From Bacillota bacterium (GTDB taxonomy: Bacteria; Bacillota; Bacilli; Alicyclobacillales; SLC66), in assembly GCA_021821185.1 (NCBI GenBank), contig JAKACU010000108.1, positions 1 to 6,144 on the forward strand: a stretch of 6,144 nt of DNA, given 5' to 3'. A program made the position numbers and the translations under genes. Position 1 is the first letter of the stretch; every line of letters starts with the position of its first letter. Below the pieces are notes generated by a model. It searched no databases, was not told the DNA's origin, and saw only the letters and a list, made by a program, of their open reading frames with translations. Positions 1-6,144 of this stretch are shown here, piece after piece.

Positions 1-777
1 AGATCGTGTGATACCAGAACCGTCCGCAGAAAACGACTGTACCTTACCGATGATAAGCCCCCGCGGATAAATGTCGCTAAGTCCCGATGTGACGACAAGA
101 TCTCCCGGTTTTGCGGCGCCGCTAAGCTGCGAGATAAATTGCATGTTGAGCAGCCCAGGCGCCGTTGACGATCCGGAAACAATGCCAAAGGCTGGCTGCT
201 TGGGTGCCAGAATATCAGCAGAAACGCCGTCCGCCGAATCGGTCGTTGTAATGAGCGCTGCAGTGCTGCTGTACTCTGCGACCGACACGATGCGCCCAAC
301 CAGCGCACCAGAATCGTTCAAGACAGGCAGGTTGCGTCGAATCCCTGAGGCACTTCCTACCGAAAGCACAATATCGGAATTCCACGACAGCGGGCTTCTG
401 CCTGTGACCTGCGCGGAGATTAATTGAAACTGCGGTTCTTTATCTTTAAATTGCAGCATCTGCTTCAATTGTTGAATCTGCAGCGTTTTTTCCTGCAAAC
501 TGACGCGCAGTGATGCATCTTCGTTTGCGATCGATTTCAATTGTGCATTTTCCTGGTACATCGCTTTTAAATCCTCTAAGCGATGAAAAAACGTTGCAAT
601 TTGATATGATGGTTCATAAAACGGCCGACTGATCAGGGAAAAGCCGTCCCGAATGAATTTCCCCGGCCACGACTGCTCGATAACTCGCGAGCGTTGTGAG
701 ATCCCGGCTGACACGACCAGCAGGATAATCAGGCCAAGAAAAGCAAACAATCGACCCCCTGAAAAAAACCTACCCAC
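1..777 (-). CDS. mreC: Rod shape-determining protein MreC (3' end cut by window)
   Basis: MreC is a bitopic membrane protein that links cytoplasmic MreB filaments to the peptidoglycan elongation machinery outside the membrane. My translation from GTG at 777 is open for 259 codons to the window edge. Residues 10-26 form one hydrophobic membrane segment after a short basic N-terminus (RFFSGGR). Residues about 60-112 are Q/K/L/E-rich and look like the family's coiled coil (HRLEDLKAMYQENAQLK). Residues about 120-259 are the beta-rich MreC domain, with the family-typical TSGLSDIYPRGLIIGKV near 230-246. MreC proteins are usually about 280-300 residues, so only a short C-terminal part is missing. 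The GTG start is set by GGGAGAGG at 785-792 with a 7-base spacer, and by an in-frame TGA just upstream. It lies 28 bases after the mreB stop, so translation in the same operon is expected. Confidence 0.95.
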   Translation of the reverse strand, partial: MGRFFSGGRLFAFLGLIILLVVSAGISQRSRVIEQSWPGKFIRDGFSLISRPFYEPSYQIATFFHRLEDLKAMYQENAQLKSIANEDASLRVSLQEKTLQIQQLKQMLQFKDKEPQFQLISAQVTGRSPLSWNSDIVLSVGSASGIRRNLPVLNDSGALVGRIVSVAEYSSTAALITTTDSADGVSADILAPKQPAFGIVSGSSTAPGLLNMQFISQLSGAAKPGDLVVTSGLSDIYPRGLIIGKVQSFSADGSGITRS

Positions 778-805
778 AAGACAGCCTCTCCCTCATCCTC
801 TCAAG

Positions 806-1870
<1,065 letters not shown>

Positions 1871-2599
1871 CTATGTGTGTTGTACTTCAGCCATATAGCC
1901 ACTTTCTCGCATGCTGATATATCGTTTGTCACCGATCACAATGTGATCCAATACATCTACACCAAGAATCATACCAGCGTTGACCAGTCTTTTGGTTACC
2001 GAAATGTCTTCTGCACTTGGCGTTGGATCTCCGCTTGGATGGTTATGCGCGCATATGATGGATGCAGCACTGCGTTTAAGCGCCGTTTTAAAGATCTCGC
2101 GCGGATGCACAATGGAAGCATTTAACGACCCTATCGATACGACTTCTTCACCAAGAATCTGATGTTTCGTATCAAGATGAATCGTCATAAAATGTTCCTT
2201 ACGCAAAAAACTCAAGCGCTCCATCAAAAAAGTCGCAGCTTCATTTGGCGACGAAATCTTTCTAAGCAGCGTACCGCGAGCCGCTTGCAGACGCCTTCCC
2301 AGTTCAATCGCCGCAAGTACTGTGGCGGCCTTGGCAGGTCCGATACCATCAAGTTGTTGCAGTTCCCGCACATCGGTATGCACTAGCTCCACCAAGCCGC
2401 CAGCACTCGACAAGATCCGATCAGCCAAAGACAGTGCAGACTCACCTTGCCGCCCTGTTCCAATCACTAGAGCAATCAGTTCTGCAGTTGTTAAAATCTG
2501 CGGTCCATGACGCAACAACCTCTCTCGAGGTCGTTCGACAATCGGCAACTCAGCAATTAGTGTACCACGAACCGAAGTACTATGCCCACTCAAATCCAT
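1871..2599 (-). CDS. radC: RadC family JAMM-domain protein
   Basis: This is a 242-residue RadC family protein. An N-terminal UPF0758-type region (VERPRERLLRHGPQILTTAEL, residues 21-41) is followed by a helix-hairpin-helix-like segment (LDGIGPAKAATVLAAIELGRRL, 83-104) and a JAMM/MPN-type metal-binding domain (about 118-242). The JAMM signature HNHPSGDPTPSAED gives H185, H187 and D198 as likely zinc ligands. The domain also has the typical VVSIGSLNASIVHPREIF stretch at 153-170. Despite the name, the old DNA-repair assignment of RadC is not well supported and its biochemical role in chromosomal copies is unclear; the fold predicts a metalloprotease-like or DNA-associated protein. ATG 2599 is preceded by AGGG (2608-2611, 8-base spacer) within AGGGCGGAG. 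It starts 18 bases after the maf stop and ends 27 bases before mreB. Confidence 0.95.
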   Translation of the reverse strand: MDLSGHSTSVRGTLIAELPIVERPRERLLRHGPQILTTAELIALVIGTGRQGESALSLADRILSSAGGLVELVHTDVRELQQLDGIGPAKAATVLAAIELGRRLQAARGTLLRKISSPNEAATFLMERLSFLRKEHFMTIHLDTKHQILGEEVVSIGSLNASIVHPREIFKTALKRSAASIICAHNHPSGDPTPSAEDISVTKRLVNAGMILGVDVLDHIVIGDKRYISMRESGYMAEVQHT

Positions 2600-2617
2600 C
2601 CGCTCCGCCCTAAGAAA

Positions 2618-3187
2618 TTAAAATCTATACCCTAAGTCGGCGAGAAATCTTGATGTCATGGCAAGTGGCAACCCGACGACCGCATAGTAATCTCCATCAA
2701 TTCGTTCGACAAATTTTGCGCATAACCCTTGTATACTGTAGGATCCTGCTTTATCCATCGGTTCTTTGCTCGCAATGTAAGCGGCAATTTCATATGGTGT
2801 CATTGCGGCAAGCCATACCTTTGCCTCGCTGTGGCCCAACCGATAACGTCCCGTCGCAGCATCCATGACGGCAACACCTGTGCAAACGGTGTGATCACGC
2901 CCGCTAAGGTGTTGCAACATGTTTTTTGCATCCTCTTTGGTATGAGGTTTGCCCAATATGCGATCACCAAGAATTACCGTTGTGTCAGATCCCACAATAA
3001 GCCCTTGATGAACATGCTGGCGAATCGCTTCAACCTTTTTTAGTGCAAGGGTTCTAACCATGGCTCTTGGCTCAAGCGAAACATATTGTGATTCATCGAC
3101 GTCTGGCGCCATCACTTCATGGACAATCCCGATTTGCGTAAGCAACTGCGTACGCCTTGGTGAACTGGACGCCAAAATAATATCCAT
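2618..3187 (-). CDS. maf: Maf family nucleoside triphosphate pyrophosphatase (dTTP/UTP type)
   Basis: Maf proteins hydrolyse nucleoside triphosphates, including modified bases, to the monophosphate and pyrophosphate in the cytoplasm, and have been linked to septum formation. The 189-residue product is a normal length for the family. It carries the substrate-binding N-terminus LASSSPRRTQLL (5-16), the acidic VGSDTTV segment with D68 as the likely catalytic residue (65-71), GKP at 79-81, LSGRDHTVCTG at 94-104, and DKAGSYSIQG at 145-154 followed by ERIDGDYYAVVGLPL. The IQG form of the last motif, with Q153, fits the dTTP/UTP-specific (YhdE-like) branch rather than the m7GTP branch. That is inference from motif type. 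The reading frame is open upstream to 3403, but ATG 3187 is the real start: GGAGG at 3195-3199 lies 7 bases before it, and the family N-terminus begins there. It appears to be the first gene of the maf-radC-mreB-mreC run. Confidence 0.95.
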   Translation of the reverse strand: MDIILASSSPRRTQLLTQIGIVHEVMAPDVDESQYVSLEPRAMVRTLALKKVEAIRQHVHQGLIVGSDTTVILGDRILGKPHTKEDAKNMLQHLSGRDHTVCTGVAVMDAATGRYRLGHSEAKVWLAAMTPYEIAAYIASKEPMDKAGSYSIQGLCAKFVERIDGDYYAVVGLPLAMTSRFLADLGYRF

Positions 3188-3213
3188 TAAGCTACCTCCG
3201 CAAAACATCCCCT

Positions 3214-3250
3214 CAGGATAAAATAAACCTATTTCCGGAAATTTATCCTG
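3214..3250. repeat. Nested inverted repeat in the maf leader
   Basis: A perfect 9-base inverted repeat, CAGGATAAA at 3214-3222 and TTTATCCTG at 3242-3250, encloses 19 bases that themselves contain the 10-base palindrome TTTCCGGAAA (3232-3241). On the maf strand it begins 5 bases after the probable -10 box, so it would span the transcription start and the first part of the 5' leader. It could be a repressor operator or a leader RNA hairpin. It is not followed by a T-run on either strand, so it does not look like a terminator. Confidence 0.6.
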
Positions 3251-3255
3251 CAAAA

Positions 3256-3264
3256 AGTATATCA
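3256..3264 (-). promoter_or_regulatory. Probable extended -10 promoter for maf-radC-mreBC
   Basis: On the minus strand the bases TGATATACT form an extended -10 element: a TGN followed by TATACT, five of six matches to TATAAT. No good -35 hexamer is seen at 16-18 bases, which is common for extended -10 promoters of the main vegetative sigma factor. Transcription would start near 3248-3250 and give a leader of about 60 bases before the maf ATG at 3187. The position, between the spoIIB-like stop and maf, would allow the house-keeping genes to be expressed separately from the upstream gene. Confidence 0.45.
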
Positions 3265-3318
3265 TGATGCATGATTTGTCCCACTTCTTTAGGAGAACTA
3301 TTTCACAATTCCTCAAAT

Positions 3319-4353
3319 TTACTGTATGTGCGTATATGCTGTTATAGCTTTGGCCAATTGCAGCATCGTTCCATAAGGTCCGGCACTGTGCAAAGCTTGC
3401 CACGCACCTTGTACCGCATCGTCAAATGTCCTGATTTGCTGTATCGTTGGAGTGGTCTGTGTCATGATTTGGCGGTTTTGCAGGCGCAACTGTTCACTTT
3501 GGTGAGCTAGGGGTTGAACAGTGGATACGTCGTACCCGGAAGAAACAGCGACCAAAGCTTCAAGCAACTGAACATCGGTCGAGAGCAGAGCTTGAACGGA
3601 CGCAGGCACCTTCTTATGAAAGGATACGACATGGGTTGGTATGATCCATGGCCGCACAAAATAGGGCACCTGAGCGTGCTGCAACCATGTCTCAAACGCT
3701 GGTGATCCGTTTGTACTCATCGTTGATCCAAGTAAAAGTGCGTAACGACCAGCCGCACCTGCACTGGCTGACGGCACAAGCGGCGCTATCACGGGGCGTA
3801 CACCACTTTTGCGGTAATCGCTGACGGCCGATTGTGCGCTTTGCACCGTTCTATAGATGCCCGCTTCATAGATCCACAGGGAAAGCCCGGGAACACGAAT
3901 CTGGCGTAGGTTTGCAGATGAAGGATTGTCAGCAGCTGGTACAGATACCGAGACCGCTTGGCGCGTCTGGACGATGTGATAGTCTGCCCCAAAAGCATGC
4001 ACAAGCACGAGTAACATGGCGCCAATAGCGAGACCTATCGCCCAGGACTCCACAAAAAGCTCGCGTAGAGAAAGCTTTTTCTTGTGTAGTTTCCTTTTAT
4101 AAGAAGAAGTTGGTTGATAGGGAACCTCGGATTGCCAGGTGCTGGCCAATTCTCTCGCTTGTAACAAAATTTCTTGAAGTAAAGGGTCGACTACTGGTTC
4201 TATCTTTTTCGTTTCGCTATCCGCAGTATCTTGCACTTGCCTGTTTTCTACGGTATCAATCCCTGTTTCCCGCGTCATGGCATGGGTTTTGACAGCCTCA
4301 TTGTCAGGCTGTGACGCGGGATTTTCGATTCGAATCGTCATCCGGTAACTCAA
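3319..4353 (-). CDS. SpoIIB-like membrane protein with SPOR-like domain
   Basis: The likely role is septal peptidoglycan binding during early sporulation, as for Bacillus SpoIIB, inferred mainly from position and architecture. From the TTG start the protein has 344 residues. A charged, low-complexity cytoplasmic region (1-95) ends in the very basic YKRKLHKKK. One membrane segment follows (about 105-122, IGLAIGAMLLVLVHAFG), then a short linker and a SPOR-like region (about 153-240) with the pattern aromatic-aliphatic strand, helix (SAQSAVSDYRKSGVRPVI), strand (YALLLGS). The rest (about 250-344) is predicted helical. B. subtilis SpoIIB has the same order of parts and also lies directly upstream of maf. 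Start choice is uncertain: TTG 4353 has GGTGAT with suitable spacing, whereas ATG 4341 (340 residues, MTIRIEN) has no clear ribosome binding site. The stop is 131 bases from maf. Confidence 0.75.
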   Translation of the reverse strand: MSYRMTIRIENPASQPDNEAVKTHAMTRETGIDTVENRQVQDTADSETKKIEPVVDPLLQEILLQARELASTWQSEVPYQPTSSYKRKLHKKKLSLRELFVESWAIGLAIGAMLLVLVHAFGADYHIVQTRQAVSVSVPAADNPSSANLRQIRVPGLSLWIYEAGIYRTVQSAQSAVSDYRKSGVRPVIAPLVPSASAGAAGRYALLLGSTMSTNGSPAFETWLQHAQVPYFVRPWIIPTHVVSFHKKVPASVQALLSTDVQLLEALVAVSSGYDVSTVQPLAHQSEQLRLQNRQIMTQTTPTIQQIRTFDDAVQGAWQALHSAGPYGTMLQLAKAITAYTHIQ

Positions 4354-4410
4354 ATCTATCACCCGCTTATCACGTGTTCTCCTAGAATCTATATGCAAAA
4401 TCTCTCAACT

Positions 4411-4439
4411 ATGAACGAAAGCGCTAGAAAAGATATACT
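4411..4439 (+). promoter_or_regulatory. Possible promoter for the M20 amidohydrolase gene
   Basis: A TATACT -10 hexamer at 4434-4439 has a weak -35 candidate, ATGAAC at 4411-4416 (three of six matches to TTGACA), with a 17-base spacer. Transcription would start near 4446, about 36 bases before the ATG at 4482. The -10 is flanked by CTAG on both sides (4424-4427 and 4438-4441). It lies in the 128-base region between two divergent genes, so a regulator bound here could affect both. The -10 is credible and the -35 is not convincing. Confidence 0.35.
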
Positions 4440-4481
4440 AGACCTATGAGAAATGTCTGCTGAACAAGGGAGGGTCAAAAA

Positions 4482-5639
4482 ATGGCAACGGCGGAAGAAC
4501 GTTTGGCTTGGATTCACTCCTTTGAACACGATCTGGTGCAGATGCGCCACGACTTGCATAAGCACCCCGAACTGGCCTTTAAGGAATTTCGCACACAAGA
4601 GATCGTTCTAAGAGAATTGCAGCTTCTGGGACTAAAAGGGCAAAAAATAGCTCAAACAGGCGTGGCTGTCACCATTTCCGGGGCGCATCCGGGAAAAACT
4701 GTTGCACTGCGCGCCGATATGGACGCCTTGCCCATGTCTGATGAAAGCAATCTCCCCTATGCGTCCGTTCACCCGGGTATCTGTCATGCATGCGGACATG
4801 ACGCACATACGACAATTTTGCTAGGGGTCGCTCGTACGCTTGTGCATCACCGCAATTTTTCAGGAAACGTCATGCTGATCTTTCAACCGTCTGAAGAGCA
4901 ATTGCCTGGCGGTGCGCCAAGTGTGCTGCAAAGCGGCGTACTGGACCATGCTGATGCCATTTTCGGCCTGCATGTTTGGCAGCCGTTGCCCTTTGGGAAA
5001 GCAGCGACAAGCCTGGGCCCTATGATGGCGTCGCCGGATGACTTTACGATCGCCATCAAGGGACGCGGCGGCCACGCCTCCATGCCAGATGTGACCATCG
5101 ATCCGATCGTCGTTGCGGCGCACATCATCACAGCCTTGCAAACGATCGTCAGCCGATCGATCGGGATACAAGATGATGCTGTCATCTCAGTCACGCAGGT
5201 TCATGCTGGAACCGCGATGAATGTGATCCCTGAGACCGCTTTGCTTTACGGAACTTTGCGCACTTTGACGCGGGAATTGCGCGATAGTTTGCCGCACAAG
5301 ATCGAACAGATTGCGACAAACATTGCGCAAGCATTCGGAGCTAGCGCAGAGTTCATACTGCATCGAGGTTATCCTGCGGTAATTAACGATCCTGCCATGG
5401 CAAAACTGGCCCTAGAGACGGCAAGTGACTTATTTGGCGAACATAACGCCATCATAGCTGACCCAACCATGGGTGGAGAAGATTTCGCATACTACCTGGA
5501 GAAAATCCCTGGCGCATTTGTTTTTCTTGGTATGGGTACAAAACACCCGCATCACCATCCACAATTTGATGCAAACGACGGCGTATTGGTTCCAGGTGTT
5601 CACCTTTTAACGGAACTAGCCTTGCGCTATCTGGGATAA
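4482..5639 (+). CDS. M20 family amidohydrolase (N-acyl amino acid hydrolase type, subfamily M20D)
   Basis: This cytoplasmic metal-dependent amidohydrolase probably cleaves an N-acyl group from an amino acid or related amide (hippurate hydrolase, aminoacylase, AmhX and YxeP relatives). Substrate cannot be told from sequence. The 385-residue length is typical. Motifs run in family order: RHDLHKHPELAFKE at 22-35, ALRADMDALPM at 75-85, CHACGHDAHT at 101-110 (metal ligands C104 and H106), QPSEE at 135-139 (catalytic E138 and ligand E139), GLHVWQPLP at 162-170 (H163), the dimerisation-domain mark GRGGHASMP at 194-202, MNVIPE at 246-251, MGGEDFAYYL at 330-339, and a His-rich C-terminal motif at 355-363 ending HHHPQFD. 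There is no signal peptide. ATG 4482 follows AGGGAGGG at 4467-4474 with a 7-base spacer. It diverges from the spoIIB-like gene. All expected metal ligands are present, so it should be active. Confidence 0.93.
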   Translation: MATAEERLAWIHSFEHDLVQMRHDLHKHPELAFKEFRTQEIVLRELQLLGLKGQKIAQTGVAVTISGAHPGKTVALRADMDALPMSDESNLPYASVHPGICHACGHDAHTTILLGVARTLVHHRNFSGNVMLIFQPSEEQLPGGAPSVLQSGVLDHADAIFGLHVWQPLPFGKAATSLGPMMASPDDFTIAIKGRGGHASMPDVTIDPIVVAAHIITALQTIVSRSIGIQDDAVISVTQVHAGTAMNVIPETALLYGTLRTLTRELRDSLPHKIEQIATNIAQAFGASAEFILHRGYPAVINDPAMAKLALETASDLFGEHNAIIADPTMGGEDFAYYLEKIPGAFVFLGMGTKHPHHHPQFDANDGVLVPGVHLLTELALRYLG

Positions 5640-5675
5640 CCGGTTTGTGCCGCAAGTGCCATAGTCTGTCCTCTA

Positions 5676-5709
5676 AAAAAGGGCCATAAGATAGAGACAA
5701 ACCCTTTTT
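5676..5709 (+). terminator. Possible weak terminator or leader hairpin between the amidohydrolase and the antiporter
   Basis: AAAAAGGG at 5676-5683 and CCCTTTTT at 5702-5709 form an 8-base inverted repeat with an 18-base loop, and the right arm ends in five T residues. The stem has only three G:C pairs, so it would be a weak factor-independent terminator. An alternative pairing, GGTTTGT at 5642-5648 with ACAAACC at 5697-5703, competes for the same bases. The T-run touches the GGAGG ribosome binding site of the next gene (5710-5714), so the structure may act as an attenuator instead of a true end of transcript. Confidence 0.35.
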
Positions 5710-5720
5710 GGAGGTTAAGC

Positions 5721-6144
5721 ATGGCAGATAGAGCGCCTTTTATCTCATTAACAGCTATTTTTTTGATCGCGTTTACCATGCCGTTTTTGATCACCTTAGT
5801 TCCTGCCTTGCGTTTGCCAACTGCAGTGTTGGAGATCTTTTTCGGCATGCTGGTTGGCAAAAGCGGGCTAAAGCTGTTTGCAACACCTGATTGGATGCAT
5901 AGCATCACCCAATTGAGTCTCTTATACCTGATGTTTCTAGCCGGTCTGGAGGTGCGCTTTTCCCGCCCGAGATCTGTGACAACGACTCCATCCGCACGCA
6001 TGAATACTGGCGATATAGCTGTGTGGGTTATACCTTTGGTATCCTTGGTAAGCGTGTTCGCGCTTTCCCTGGCTGCATCCCAGCTCTTGCTTTGGCTGCA
6101 TGAGACAACGAATACTTCCTTTACTGCGCTCATCTTGTCTACGA
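5721..6144 (+). CDS. CPA2/Kef-type cation:proton antiporter, N-terminal part (cut by window)
   Basis: This is the start of a polytopic membrane antiporter of the monovalent cation:proton antiporter-2 family, exchanging Na+ or K+ for protons. From ATG 5721 my translation is open for 141 codons to the window edge. It shows a first membrane segment (residues about 8-25, ISLTAIFLIAFTMPFLIT), the family mark RLPTAVLEIFFGMLVGKSGL (31-50), then LSLLYLMFLAGLEVRF near 67-82, which matches the conserved end of the third segment in Kef-type exchangers. A polar loop rich in R, S and T (about 83-97) and further hydrophobic segments follow. Family members have about 380-420 residues, or more with a TrkA domain, so most of the gene is outside. 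GGAGG at 5710-5714 with a 6-base spacer supports the start. It follows the amidohydrolase on the same strand, so co-transcription is possible. Ion specificity is not determinable here. Confidence 0.85.
   Translation, partial: MADRAPFISLTAIFLIAFTMPFLITLVPALRLPTAVLEIFFGMLVGKSGLKLFATPDWMHSITQLSLLYLMFLAGLEVRFSRPRSVTTTPSARMNTGDIAVWVIPLVSLVSVFALSLAASQLLLWLHETTNTSFTALILST

Noticed and set aside
71..427. A 118-codon open frame on the plus strand opposite mreC
   Set aside because: The minus-strand translation is continuous, recognisable MreC across the same bases; the plus frame resembles no family.
3270..3318. Possible terminator after the spoIIB-like gene
   Set aside because: An imperfect AGGA/TCCT pairing with flanking TTT/AAA can be drawn, but it has a bulge and no T-run follows on the minus strand.
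3188..3403. A 72-residue N-terminal extension of Maf in the same open frame
   Set aside because: The stretch overlaps the end of the spoIIB-like gene and the intergenic inverted repeat, has no family similarity, and ATG 3187 has a clear GGAGG site and the conserved Maf N-terminus.
4381..4440. Minus-strand promoter for the spoIIB-like gene
   Set aside because: TTGAGA and TATAGA hexamers are present but their spacing is only about 9 bases; no pairing with a 16-18 base spacer is convincing and no clear sigma-H match was found.
5627..6133. A 168-codon open frame on the minus strand
   Set aside because: It is the reverse shadow of the antiporter gene, whose plus-strand frame shows membrane segments, conserved CPA2 motifs and a good ribosome binding site.

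Overview
The window looks like chromosomal core sequence from a spore-forming Firmicute of the Bacillales type. The main reason is the minus-strand gene order spoIIB-like, maf, radC, mreB, mreC, which is the order found around the mreBCD-minCD locus of Bacillus and its relatives. Base composition is close to balanced, Shine-Dalgarno sites are strong and purine-rich (GGAGG, GGGAGGG), and GTG or TTG starts appear. The sequence alone does not fix the genus; an Alicyclobacillaceae-like or other non-Bacillus member is a guess.

Minus strand, read right to left. A SPOR-like membrane protein in the spoIIB position (about 4353 to 3319) comes first. A 131-base gap with a likely promoter and a nested inverted repeat follows. 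Then comes a tight run of maf (3187 to 2618), radC (2599 to 1871), mreB (1843 to 806) and mreC (777 running off the left edge). Gaps inside this run are only 18 to 28 bases, so the four genes are probably co-transcribed. The run links a house-cleaning nucleotide pyrophosphatase, a JAMM-fold RadC protein and the rod-shape cytoskeleton (MreB filament and MreC periplasmic-side scaffold). mreD and minCD are expected beyond the left edge.

Plus strand, read left to right from a 128-base divergent intergenic region. An M20-family amidohydrolase (4482 to 5639) is followed, after 81 bases holding a possible weak terminator or leader hairpin, by the start of a CPA2/Kef-type cation:proton antiporter (5721, running off the right edge). 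These two genes take the place where comC and folC lie upstream of spoIIB in B. subtilis, so this flank is the less conserved side of the locus.

I saw no RNA genes, CRISPR arrays, insertion sequences or phage genes. Most of the window is ordinary conserved sequence. The points worth a second look are the inverted repeat at the maf promoter, the divergent SpoIIB-like protein, the hairpin that abuts the antiporter ribosome binding site, and a local excess of the palindrome CGATCG.
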